Notes under the pieces: model-generated | Databases searched by the model: none | The model's input: only the letters and a program-made list of their open reading frames with translations | What the model was told of the DNA's origin: nothing | Program-made: the position numbers and the translations under genes | NCBI GenBank assembly: GCA_028706315.1 | Contig: JAQWBP010000007.1 | Span: 1 to 64,000 of the forward strand | Length of the DNA stretch: 64,000 nucleotides | Source of the DNA: Syntrophomonadaceae bacterium | GTDB lineage: Bacteria; Bacillota; Syntrophomonadia; Syntrophomonadales; Syntrophomonadaceae | Reading direction: 5' to 3' | Shown here: piece by piece, positions 8,379 to 16,316 of the stretch | Layout: each line of letters opens with the position of its first letter | Numbering within the stretch: the first letter of the stretch is position 1

Positions 8379-9599
8379 CTACTTTAAAACTTTTTTTATT
8401 TCTGATACTACACGTTTACAATTTTTAGTATCAACAAATGTATTATATTTCTTCTGGGCAATTATTCTTGATTCTCTAAACTCATCTTTACCTGCCAGAA
8501 CTGTGTCAAGAACATTCATCAGGTCATTCCAATTTTCACATTTAGGCCCTACAATTGCTTTATCATAGTCTTCATAAAGATCACGATCTCCAATGACATA
8601 TTCTTTCAAATCAAATGGCGCAAAAATAATGGGCCGGTTTAACAGTAAATAATCAAAATAAACTCCTGAATAATCCGTTATTAACACATCAACATATGGA
8701 AGCAACTCATTTATATCAGGAGCTGCTTCCTCAGAGAGCCATACTATCTGTGATTCCTTAAGTTCATTAATAACGGGTTTTAAAGCTCTATGTACATAAT
8801 GCCATTTAACAAGTAAAACGGCATTATGTACTGCTAAACAACGCTCCATCCTATTCCGGTCTAACTCTGAAAATAATTCTATAGCTTCTTCATTTCCTTT
8901 TCTCCAGGTAGGCGCATATAAAATAACCTTTTCAACTTTCTTGTTCTCTTTGAGAAATTGTATAATTGAAACTTTCGCTGGATTTGAAGCAAGAATAACA
9001 TCTCCCCTGGGAGAACCTGTAACTTTAACATTTGATTTTGCAACTCCAAAAGCAGTTACAAAACGTTCGCTAATAACAGGACTTGGTGACACAATAATAT
9101 CCCATTCAGGTAAACGATAAGGAAATATTCTTTGTAATACATTAACAATAATTCGATACTTTTTAGAATATTCATCTAATCTAATCTTCTTTAAAGGACT
9201 TCCATGCCACAATTGTATCTTTTTAGCACGGGAAATACCAAGCTGGTTTATATCTTGAGTACTCACATTTACTATTACTGTTCCTGCTAAACATGAAAGC
9301 AAATACCCTTTAATACTATTAATGAGATATGCTTCCCCATTTCTTTGACGAACCATATTTACTAAGCTATTTTCCCTGCTTAACCAAACAGCACGGATAT
9401 CTGGTTCATTTGCACAGACATATTCAAATAAATATCGACTGCTATCTGTGTATCGATGGCCTTCCCATGCACCAAACAACCATAGTTTCTTATTTCTAGG
9501 AAAAATATAACTTAACCAGTACAACGGTAAAAATATAAATAAATATACTGGAGCTATTAATAAATTTCTTATTACTTTTTTAATTTCTCTAAATTTCAT
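8379..9599 (-). CDS. CDP-glycerol glycerophosphotransferase (TagB/TagF) family protein
   Basis: A 406-residue protein with a hydrophobic N-terminal segment (~10-30) that probably attaches it to the inner face of the membrane. Family marks are HGSPLKKIRLDE (~132), ILYAPTWRKGNEE (~226) and the DVLITDYSGVYFDYLLL region (~307) followed by DLYEDYD. Known members transfer glycerol- or ribitol-phosphate from CDP-alditols to a lipid-linked glycan. No tagD-type glycerol-3-phosphate cytidylyltransferase gene is nearby; instead a nucleotidyltransferase is fused to PEP mutase at 14495. I infer it may transfer a CMP-activated phosphonate alcohol to the glycan, by analogy only. Confidence 0.85.
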   Translation of the reverse strand: MKFREIKKVIRNLLIAPVYLFIFLPLYWLSYIFPRNKKLWLFGAWEGHRYTDSSRYLFEYVCANEPDIRAVWLSRENSLVNMVRQRNGEAYLINSIKGYLLSCLAGTVIVNVSTQDINQLGISRAKKIQLWHGSPLKKIRLDEYSKKYRIIVNVLQRIFPYRLPEWDIIVSPSPVISERFVTAFGVAKSNVKVTGSPRGDVILASNPAKVSIIQFLKENKKVEKVILYAPTWRKGNEEAIELFSELDRNRMERCLAVHNAVLLVKWHYVHRALKPVINELKESQIVWLSEEAAPDINELLPYVDVLITDYSGVYFDYLLLNRPIIFAPFDLKEYVIGDRDLYEDYDKAIVGPKCENWNDLMNVLDTVLAGKDEFRESRIIAQKKYNTFVDTKNCKRVVSEIKKVLK

Positions 9600-9654
9600 A
9601 ACATTAGCTCACTTCTTTTTTAATATTCTGTATATGTAAATAATATTGGTATTA

Positions 9655-10764
9655 TTAAATCCCATACAATATTGATATTTGTCTGTCAAATCTTTCAAAT
9701 GAGTAATACTTCGCAATAAGTTGCTTAGATTTTTCGCTTTGTAATTGATACTCCGTTCCATCTTTTAAGATATTTAAAATACCTGCAGCTATTTCTTTTT
9801 CATCTACTCCTCCGACAAAATATCCTCCCTGGTCATCTGTTACCCCATTAATTTCTTTAAAAACTATCGGTAAGCCAAATGCCGCTGCCTCAAGCACCGA
9901 ATACGGTGGCCATGCTTCCCATAGTGCAGTATGGACATAAATATCTGAATTAGATAAAAATGTATACACTTCATCTGTACTTAGCCATCCTGTGATTTCA
10001 ATATTTACTTTCAGTTTCTCTGATTCTTCTATAAATTGCTGCTTTAGATCTCCATCTCCAACCCAAACAAAACTCGCCTCCGGTAAAGATTGTTTAATTA
10101 AATTGCATATTCTAACAAACTCCAGGGGATTTTTTGCATTACTTAGTCTACCTACTGATATAATGACCGGCCCTTTATCAGAAAAAATATTTTGGATGTT
10201 AGACTCATTACAAATATCAACACAATGTTCAATTAGTTCAGGCTCTTTTACTATTTGCTTTGCTTGCTCTTGTTCAGCCAGACTAGAAGCAACAATCTTT
10301 CCTCCAAATCGGGCACCCAGAAGTTCAATTTTTCTATACAATAATCTTTTTACTTTAGAAACATCTGTACGTAAAAAAGAAAATCCATGTGGTGTATAGA
10401 ACACCTCTGCAGAAACAGCAGCAAGGCAACAGGCCACCCTGCCTAAAAATCCAGCTTTAGAGGAATGTAAATGCACAATATCCGGATTCAATTTCTTAAT
10501 TACCTTGATTAATTTTATAAGACTCATAGTATCAGTTAATATACTAATCTCTCTGCACATAGAGAGATAGATGAACTGTATCCCCGAAGGGAATAACTCT
10601 TTAAAATTTTCAGGTGTATCTGGACGAATCGAATAAATCACGGTTACCTTTACAGATTTATCCTTCAGCGCTTTGCACATGTTTACTAAATATGTAAGTA
10701 CCCCCCCTGCAGGGCATTCTACAACATGTACACTGTGCTTTTTCCCCGGATGTGGTAAATTCAT
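9655..10764 (-). CDS. Glycosyltransferase family 4 (GT-B fold)
   Basis: A 369-residue cytoplasmic protein of the WaaG/RfaB type. The N-terminal domain has the Gly-rich ECPAGGVLTYLVNMCKAL (~16) and HLHSSKAGFLGRVAC (~96) acceptor-side motifs; the C-terminal half has VGRLSNAKNPLEFVRIC (~203) and the nucleotide-sugar site SDIYVHTALWEAWPPYSVLE (~272), an EX7E variant. Sugar donor and acceptor cannot be read from sequence. Its ATG overlaps the stop of the upstream polymerase-like gene (10761), so translation is coupled. It is part of the surface glycan operon. Confidence 0.85.
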   Translation of the reverse strand: MNLPHPGKKHSVHVVECPAGGVLTYLVNMCKALKDKSVKVTVIYSIRPDTPENFKELFPSGIQFIYLSMCREISILTDTMSLIKLIKVIKKLNPDIVHLHSSKAGFLGRVACCLAAVSAEVFYTPHGFSFLRTDVSKVKRLLYRKIELLGARFGGKIVASSLAEQEQAKQIVKEPELIEHCVDICNESNIQNIFSDKGPVIISVGRLSNAKNPLEFVRICNLIKQSLPEASFVWVGDGDLKQQFIEESEKLKVNIEITGWLSTDEVYTFLSNSDIYVHTALWEAWPPYSVLEAAAFGLPIVFKEINGVTDDQGGYFVGGVDEKEIAAGILNILKDGTEYQLQSEKSKQLIAKYYSFERFDRQISILYGI

Positions 10765-11903
10765 CTATCCAATTCACCTTCTTCTTCCAAATTACTTTTT
10801 TTAGTTATGATAAACTCCCTCGATTTTGATGTAGGAATACGAAACAATAACCAATAGAGTAAAGATATAAGAGCAACAGAATGCTTTAATACCGAACCGT
10901 AGTCTGGTTCAAATAATGCTTGTGTTGCTATAAAGGATAATATAAACAGAACAATCTGTTTATTATTTTTACCATTCTTTTTGATAGCAAATAAGGCGCG
11001 AATTAAACAAATTGAAATAAAACATTGCCATATAACATAAGCAGCTTTAGATATACTCATAAATTTAAGCAAGTGAACCGGGAACATAATTTTTAACAAC
11101 ATACTAAACCAGTTAACAAAAAAAGTCCCTATCCCCGAAACATAGCATGTATTATTTATAATGGAATTTGCATCAGAACTGCCAATTCTTCCCGCATTAG
11201 TTAATACTCTAACGTTACCAATGCTCTCGAAAGCACCAAATTTACCATCGATATAAATAGATATTATAAGCAGACCGATACATATAAAAAAAAGTTTCAG
11301 CCACTTTTTTTTGTGAATTAATTCCGCTGATAATTTACAAAATAGAAAAATGCAAAGTGTAATGCTCCAATAAATACGTACAAAATAACTATATGCAATT
11401 AAAATAATTGATATCCATAACCATGCTAATTTCTTCTGAGAATTCAATGCCGGTAGAATAAATACAATTGCCAAAAATGCAATAAGTTCTTTACTCAATT
11501 GGCCAAGATATACAACCCCAACCAGCCATAAAACTACAGCAAAAATCCAATAGCCCCTTCTATGCAATAGCGGCGGATATCTCAGCATTACTAAACTGAT
11601 AGTTAGCCAGTAAGCCGCAAATGAAACTATCCCAGCTAAGTTGTTTTTAATCAAAGGAGCAAATCCTAATATGTGATAAATCCATGCAGTAACAATAAAA
11701 GAATTTCTATCAAATTTAACTTCATCCAACACAAGAATATTAATACGCTCTGCGTCAAAAAAATATTTCGCAGGAAGCATTTCAGGGAGAAACAAAACCA
11801 ACAGTAATCCAACCATAAATCCAAGTGAAACAAAGCACATATATAAATTGGTACTTTCTTTAACACTATGCAATCTTACATGCTTTTCCCTGAAATTTAC
11901 CAT
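10761..11903 (-). CDS. Polytopic membrane protein, probable polysaccharide polymerase (Wzy/EpsG-like)
   Basis: A 380-residue protein with about 9-10 hydrophobic segments, a long polar loop around residues 50-65 and another near 225-245. No clear family motif, but size, topology, the LSKELIAFLAIVFILPAL helix and position between glycosyltransferase and precursor genes fit a Wzy- or EpsG-type polymerase. ATG 11903 has no good ribosome binding site of its own; it overlaps the stop of a nine-codon open frame that has one (see 11897-11926). An alternative start is Met22. Function moderately uncertain. Confidence 0.6.
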   Translation of the reverse strand: MVNFREKHVRLHSVKESTNLYMCFVSLGFMVGLLLVLFLPEMLPAKYFFDAERINILVLDEVKFDRNSFIVTAWIYHILGFAPLIKNNLAGIVSFAAYWLTISLVMLRYPPLLHRRGYWIFAVVLWLVGVVYLGQLSKELIAFLAIVFILPALNSQKKLAWLWISIILIAYSYFVRIYWSITLCIFLFCKLSAELIHKKKWLKLFFICIGLLIISIYIDGKFGAFESIGNVRVLTNAGRIGSSDANSIINNTCYVSGIGTFFVNWFSMLLKIMFPVHLLKFMSISKAAYVIWQCFISICLIRALFAIKKNGKNNKQIVLFILSFIATQALFEPDYGSVLKHSVALISLLYWLLFRIPTSKSREFIITKKSNLEEEGELDR

Positions 11904-11926
11904 ACTAATCGTGAGTATCTACTCAT
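11897..11926 (-). promoter_or_regulatory. Nine-codon mini-ORF overlapping the next start
   Basis: On the minus strand AAAGGAG is followed 11 bases later by ATG and the peptide MSRYSRLVW, whose TAA overlaps the ATGGTAA start of the polymerase-like gene. This would let ribosomes reinitiate on a start lacking its own binding site. Chance cannot be excluded. Confidence 0.35.
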
Positions 11927-12120
11927 TTATATTTTTACTCCTTTAGTCTATTTCTATGGGAACAAGAAGACTCCAGCTATCTTTACTCATTTTTTAAAAA
12001 ATATTCTCGTACTAACAGCCTTAATGTTAACCATCATATGGCTTATTCAGGACAGGCAAAACTTCTTAGAATGCATAATACCAAAAAGGTATGTGAAAGA
12101 TCGCACTCTATCTAAGCGTA

Positions 12121-13257
12121 CTAATTAAATATCGACCCAATTGCTGAACTCAGTATTTTTTGAGCCATAGTGTTAGTGATTGTGACTAAATTATTATCTG
12201 CCCTTCCTGGTGTAATATAATCTACTTCCACTTCATTAAATTTCTTCTTATCCATATATTTGTTTAATAATTTATTAATCCCAACATTCAGTACCAGGGT
12301 ATTCATAGTGGCTGAAGCATCCTCAATGGAACTGCATCCTAAAGCTTTTACAATTATGTCAATTCGATCAGGAAAATCTTTGCCGTTCACTTTAATTATC
12401 TCTGCTAAAGTTATACTGGCAGCAATCCCATGCGGTATCCCAAAAATTCCTGTCAAAGGATAAGAAATAGAATGAGCTATTGCTGTTCTGGTATTACTAA
12501 AAGCTAGTCCTGCTTTTAGGCTAGCATAATGTAATTCAGCTCGTGTTTCCTTATTATATGGGTTTAACATCACCGTTTTTAGATTTTCAGGAATTACTGA
12601 AATTGCTTGACTTGCCAGTGTATCCGAAATTGGGTTAGCATTCTTATTCCAAATAGCTTCCATAGCATGTGATAATGCATCTAATGCTGTTGTAACTGTT
12701 ATTTCTTCCGGCAGCGTTAAAGTAAGTTCAGGATCAACGATAGTAACTTCAGGGTACAACGCTATATGTGCAAGTGAGTATTTTTGTCCGGTTGCTTCAT
12801 CCCATATAGTAGCCCACATTGTTACTTCGCTGCCAGTTCCTGCAGTTGTTGGAATAGCAATTAAAGGTAACGGCGAAAATTCTTCTGGGAACAAATTCCC
12901 TTCCTTTAAATGTAATGATAACCAGTCCTTCTGCAAACCCGGATGATGTATTGCAGCTACAGCCTTAGCCGTATCAATAACACTTCCTCCTCCAATAGCA
13001 ACCAGAACGTCAGTATTAATAGCATTAATTATCTCTGACGCTTTTGTTACGGATGCAATAGTAGGATTAGGTAAAACATCTAGATATATCGTTGTAATTT
13101 TATCTCCGCAAAGATTTTTTATCTTATCAATGGTACCTCTGTTTTTCATCCCCACAGTGGAAATGATGATGCATTTCCTATTTCCGAGTATATCTGGTAG
13201 CTTATGTATACTACCTGATCCCATAAAAACCTTAACAGGATTATAGAAGTAAGTCAT
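12121..13257 (-). CDS. Phosphonoacetaldehyde reductase (iron-type alcohol dehydrogenase)
   Basis: A 378-residue group III (iron-containing) alcohol dehydrogenase. The NAD(P) site GGGS is at 89-92, TTAGTGSE at 137-144, and the metal ligands are D193, H197 (DALSHAME), H262 and H276 (GIPHG). In phosphonate operons this family reduces phosphonoacetaldehyde to 2-hydroxyethylphosphonate, the PhpC-type step. Assignment rests on the two genes directly upstream, which make phosphonoacetaldehyde. GAGGAG precedes ATG 13257; the gap to the decarboxylase gene is 45 bases. No aminotransferase (2-aminoethylphosphonate route) or phosphonatase is present in the window. A 217-base gap separates it from the next gene downstream. 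Confidence 0.85.
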   Translation of the reverse strand: MTYFYNPVKVFMGSGSIHKLPDILGNRKCIIISTVGMKNRGTIDKIKNLCGDKITTIYLDVLPNPTIASVTKASEIINAINTDVLVAIGGGSVIDTAKAVAAIHHPGLQKDWLSLHLKEGNLFPEEFSPLPLIAIPTTAGTGSEVTMWATIWDEATGQKYSLAHIALYPEVTIVDPELTLTLPEEITVTTALDALSHAMEAIWNKNANPISDTLASQAISVIPENLKTVMLNPYNKETRAELHYASLKAGLAFSNTRTAIAHSISYPLTGIFGIPHGIAASITLAEIIKVNGKDFPDRIDIIVKALGCSSIEDASATMNTLVLNVGINKLLNKYMDKKKFNEVEVDYITPGRADNNLVTITNTMAQKILSSAIGSIFN

Positions 13258-13302
13258 TTATGGCCCAACTCCTCACGGTACAAATTATTCCGTATTTAGC
13301 TA

Positions 13303-14460
13303 TCAGTTACTGTTTTTTAGCCACATCATAAACTGTTCTTTTACTTCAATAGGCGTAAGGTTAGGCCGTCCCAGTTTTGGATCAGAACCTAAAGCAACTT
13401 TAACATGAATAAAGGATGGCCCTTCCGTATTTATTGATTCTTTTACAATTTTATTTAGGGTATCAATTTTGTCTACACGCCAAACATTTTTATATCCACA
13501 TGCAGATGCAACTCCAGCCAAATCTGTGGTTGATGATACAGTAGCTTGACCTCCTGTTGATTCATGGACTTCATTATCTAGCACTATATGTACTAATCCT
13601 TTGGGTTGGTAATGGCCAATCGTTGCAAGAGTGCCCATTTTCATAAGTACAGCACCATCTCCATCAAGTACTACTACTTTTCGCTGAGTAGTTGCCTGGC
13701 AAATACCTAATCCAATTCCTGCTGCACATCCCATAGAACCAACCATATATATTTGATTATTTCTATGTCCAAGAGAAAACAACTCTCTTCCGATCTTCCC
13801 TGTAGTAGCTACTATCGTTTCGTTACCAGAAATATTGTCTTTTATGGCCTTAATAATTGAAAACCTTGAAATTCGCTGGTCTGGTAAACAAGCAAAATTC
13901 CCTGCCGGGCTATCTCCACCGATGTACTGATTTGGGGATAACTCCCCTGTCAACGAATATGCTTCTACTGAACCCTTGCTCATAACGAATGCATATGGAA
14001 GACCGTTTGAACACATATAGTCATCTGCACGTTGCAGAGCAGCTTCAATTTGTGAAATGGTTTGTGGAAAAGGTTCCCATGGTATTCTTAAAACATCTAA
14101 TAGTTCCCCGGTAATTTGACCCATTAACTCATGCTGGGGCTCATCGTTTAGCCCTAGTGCCCCGCGATGCGTTACTATCAACATTGTAGGGATACGAAAA
14201 GGGAAGTTTAATGAAGTTAAAGGATTAACTGTATTACCTAACCCTGAATTCTGACACATCACCACAGTTTTACGACCTGCTAAATAAGCTCCTGCAGCAA
14301 TCCCCACAGCTTCTCCCTCACTAGTTGCTCCGATATAATCTAGATTAGGGTCCTGTAAAACATAGTTTATCAACGGTTTAATAAATGAACATGGTACACC
14401 TGTCCAAAAATTATACCCGCGTTTCAAAGCCGAGTTCACAAAGTCTTGCGCTTTAATCAT
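13303..14460 (-). CDS. aepY: Phosphonopyruvate decarboxylase
   Basis: A 385-residue thiamine diphosphate enzyme, the usual length for the family. The N-terminal pyrimidine-binding domain has the catalytic Glu region ATSEGEAVGIAAG (45-57); the C-terminal domain has the ThDP-Mg motif DGDGAVLMKMG (266-276) ending at N296. The family converts 3-phosphonopyruvate to phosphonoacetaldehyde, the irreversible step that pulls the unfavourable PEP mutase equilibrium forward. The separate but adjacent mutase and reductase genes make the assignment firm. GGAAGGTGA precedes ATG 14460; it lies 34 bases after the mutase gene, same operon. Confidence 0.93.
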   Translation of the reverse strand: MIKAQDFVNSALKRGYNFWTGVPCSFIKPLINYVLQDPNLDYIGATSEGEAVGIAAGAYLAGRKTVVMCQNSGLGNTVNPLTSLNFPFRIPTMLIVTHRGALGLNDEPQHELMGQITGELLDVLRIPWEPFPQTISQIEAALQRADDYMCSNGLPYAFVMSKGSVEAYSLTGELSPNQYIGGDSPAGNFACLPDQRISRFSIIKAIKDNISGNETIVATTGKIGRELFSLGHRNNQIYMVGSMGCAAGIGLGICQATTQRKVVVLDGDGAVLMKMGTLATIGHYQPKGLVHIVLDNEVHESTGGQATVSSTTDLAGVASACGYKNVWRVDKIDTLNKIVKESINTEGPSFIHVKVALGSDPKLGRPNLTPIEVKEQFMMWLKNSN

Positions 14461-14494
14461 TTACTTCACCTTCCATACGATAAATATCCTTTTT

Positions 14495-15805
14495 TTAAAT
14501 TCCATTAGGGATCAAAGTTATAATCTCTTTAATAGGCATAATTTTACTATTAACTTCATAAGCCCTTTCATTTTCAAGTATCATCTTTGCCGTTTCTACC
14601 ATTGCTGGATATGCACTTCTTAATAGGTGATTAGCATATATTACTATGTTGACCCCTGCATCGATAAGCTCTGATTCATATATTACGTTATAGCTAGTCG
14701 GTACGGCTACGAGCGGTACCCTCCGTTCCAATTTCTTATATTCACAACAAAACTCTAAGAATTCAGCCGGTTCCTTTTCTTTACTATGAATCATAATCCC
14801 ATCTGCTCCAGCTTCTATGTACGCCTTTGCTCTATTAATGGCATCGTCTATACCTTTTTTTAAAATTAAGCTCTCAATTCTTGCAATTATCATAAAATCA
14901 TCGGTTATCTGCGCTTTTTTGCCCATCGAAATCTTGTAGCAGAAGTTCTCTATTGAATCTTGTGTTTGCGGTACATCAGTTCCAAAAAGGGAATTTTGTT
15001 TCAAGCCAATTTTATCCTCAATTATTATAGCGGAAACCCCAAGTCTTTCCAGAGACTTAACAGTAAAGACAAAATGTTCAGTTTTTCCACCTGTATCTCC
15101 ATCATAAATTATCGGCTTTGTAGTAACCTCTAGTATTTCATTTACAGTTTGCATTCTCGATGTTAAATCTACTGCCTCAATATCGGGTTTACCCTTCGCA
15201 GTTGAATCTGTTAAACTGCTTAACCACATACCGTCGAATTCCCTGGGACTTGTTTTTTGAGTTACTTTCAAATTCTCGATAATTAGACCAGATAAACCAT
15301 TATGAGCTTCCATAATCCTAACTATAGGCTTTGCATCTATTAATCTTCTAAGAGTTTTCATTCGAATTTCTGGGGTTGTCCCAATCTCTTTCAAGCTTTT
15401 GTTAAGTTGTGTGGAAGATATCCCTTTTGTATATTCCACCTCAACAAGTTCTCCACCCCATTCTTTTAGTGTATCAATAACCTTCTGGCGAACTTCTCTT
15501 TGAACCCCATCTCTCCAATCATCCCCATGGACTACGTAGTCCGGTTTATATGTTCTTAGATTAGGAACATAATCCAAGGTCTCCTGTGGAACTACCCTTG
15601 ATACTCCTTTGATATTTTCTATAACTGTTCTTCTTTGCTCGAAAGACATATAGGGAAGCCGTTTATAACTGGCAATCGCCTCATCTGTTAACAGCCCTAC
15701 AGTTACTTCACCTAGTTTCCTTGCCTCATTTATCACGTTTAAATGCCCCGGATGCACTAAATCAGCACTCATCCCAACGTAAACTTTTTTGGGGTTCCCA
15801 CTCAT
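14495..15805 (-). CDS. aepX: PEP mutase with N-terminal nucleotidyltransferase domain
   Basis: A 436-residue two-domain enzyme. Residues 1-140 are a cytidylyltransferase-like fold: HPGH at 18-21 (HxGH) and GISSTQL at 128-134. Residues ~150-436 are phosphoenolpyruvate mutase: DGDTGG at 235-240 and [10 protein letters not shown] at 263-272, the EDKx5NS signature that separates PEP mutases from isocitrate and methylisocitrate lyases. The mutase makes the C-P bond (PEP to phosphonopyruvate). Fused nucleotidyltransferases are known in this family, and PntC-type domains activate 2-aminoethylphosphonate with CTP. Here an alcohol, not an amine, should be the end product, so CMP-hydroxyethylphosphonate is my inference. 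CGAGGAGGAG precedes ATG 15805; it starts the phosphonate operon, divergent from the 15910 gene. Confidence 0.93.
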   Translation of the reverse strand: MSGNPKKVYVGMSADLVHPGHLNVINEARKLGEVTVGLLTDEAIASYKRLPYMSFEQRRTVIENIKGVSRVVPQETLDYVPNLRTYKPDYVVHGDDWRDGVQREVRQKVIDTLKEWGGELVEVEYTKGISSTQLNKSLKEIGTTPEIRMKTLRRLIDAKPIVRIMEAHNGLSGLIIENLKVTQKTSPREFDGMWLSSLTDSTAKGKPDIEAVDLTSRMQTVNEILEVTTKPIIYDGDTGGKTEHFVFTVKSLERLGVSAIIIEDKIGLKQNSLFGTDVPQTQDSIENFCYKISMGKKAQITDDFMIIARIESLILKKGIDDAINRAKAYIEAGADGIMIHSKEKEPAEFLEFCCEYKKLERRVPLVAVPTSYNVIYESELIDAGVNIVIYANHLLRSAYPAMVETAKMILENERAYEVNSKIMPIKEIITLIPNGI

Positions 15806-15909
15806 AAATTACTCCTCCTCGAATATTCCGAAAAACACCGCTTAGTATGTTAAACTCAACTATAGATGTGTTTATCGAATATGTCTCTTTTATAAAGGGG
15901 TGGTATTTC

Positions 15910-16230
15910 GTGTTTAATATGTTTCTATTTCTTCTGGCATTGCATTGTATTGCAGATTTTCTTCTACAGTTACCGCCCAAACTTAGGATCCTAAAACGGG
16001 CTTCTTTATTATGGATAGCCGTACACGCTTTAATATGGACATTTATAATTACCGCAGGTTTAATATATCTACAATTTTTTTCTATTTGGAAAGTTTTCTT
16101 TTTATTCCTTTCACACTTTTTAATTGATTACTTTCGATGTAAATACGTCAAAGATTCTTTAGCTTTCGGTCCTTTGCTTATTGACCAAGCATTACATATA
16201 GTTACGATCGTTTTAGTAATAATTCTTTAG
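15910..16230 (+). CDS. DUF3307 family membrane protein
   Basis: A 106-residue protein with four hydrophobic segments and the DUF3307 marks HCIADFLLQ, VHALIW, SHFLIDYFRCKY and DQALHI. The conserved His/Asp residues in or beside membrane helices suggest metal or proton handling, but no function is established. I chose GTG 15910 because AAAGGGGTGG lies 6 bases upstream; a longer frame from ATG 15847 has no ribosome binding site and would add 21 residues. It stands alone on the plus strand between the phosphonate operon and the sugar transferase gene, sharing a divergent promoter region with the PEP mutase. Confidence 0.75.
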   Translation: MFNMFLFLLALHCIADFLLQLPPKLRILKRASLLWIAVHALIWTFIITAGLIYLQFFSIWKVFFLFLSHFLIDYFRCKYVKDSLAFGPLLIDQALHIVTIVLVIIL

Positions 16231-16316
16231 AGTTGCTCACAATATTGGGCACCATATCTTTTAGGTAGAAGGATATGTAAGTCACTATATATTCACTTTT
16301 CTATTCTATCAAGCAG

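Noticed and set aside
11868-12128. 86-codon plus-strand open frame between polysaccharide and phosphonate genes
   Set aside because: Starts inside the opposite gene, lacks a ribosome binding site and shows no recognisable motif; the gap better fits a leader or promoter.
16231-16316. Terminator between the DUF3307 and sugar transferase genes
   Set aside because: Only a 5-bp ATATC/GATAT stem with no T-run.
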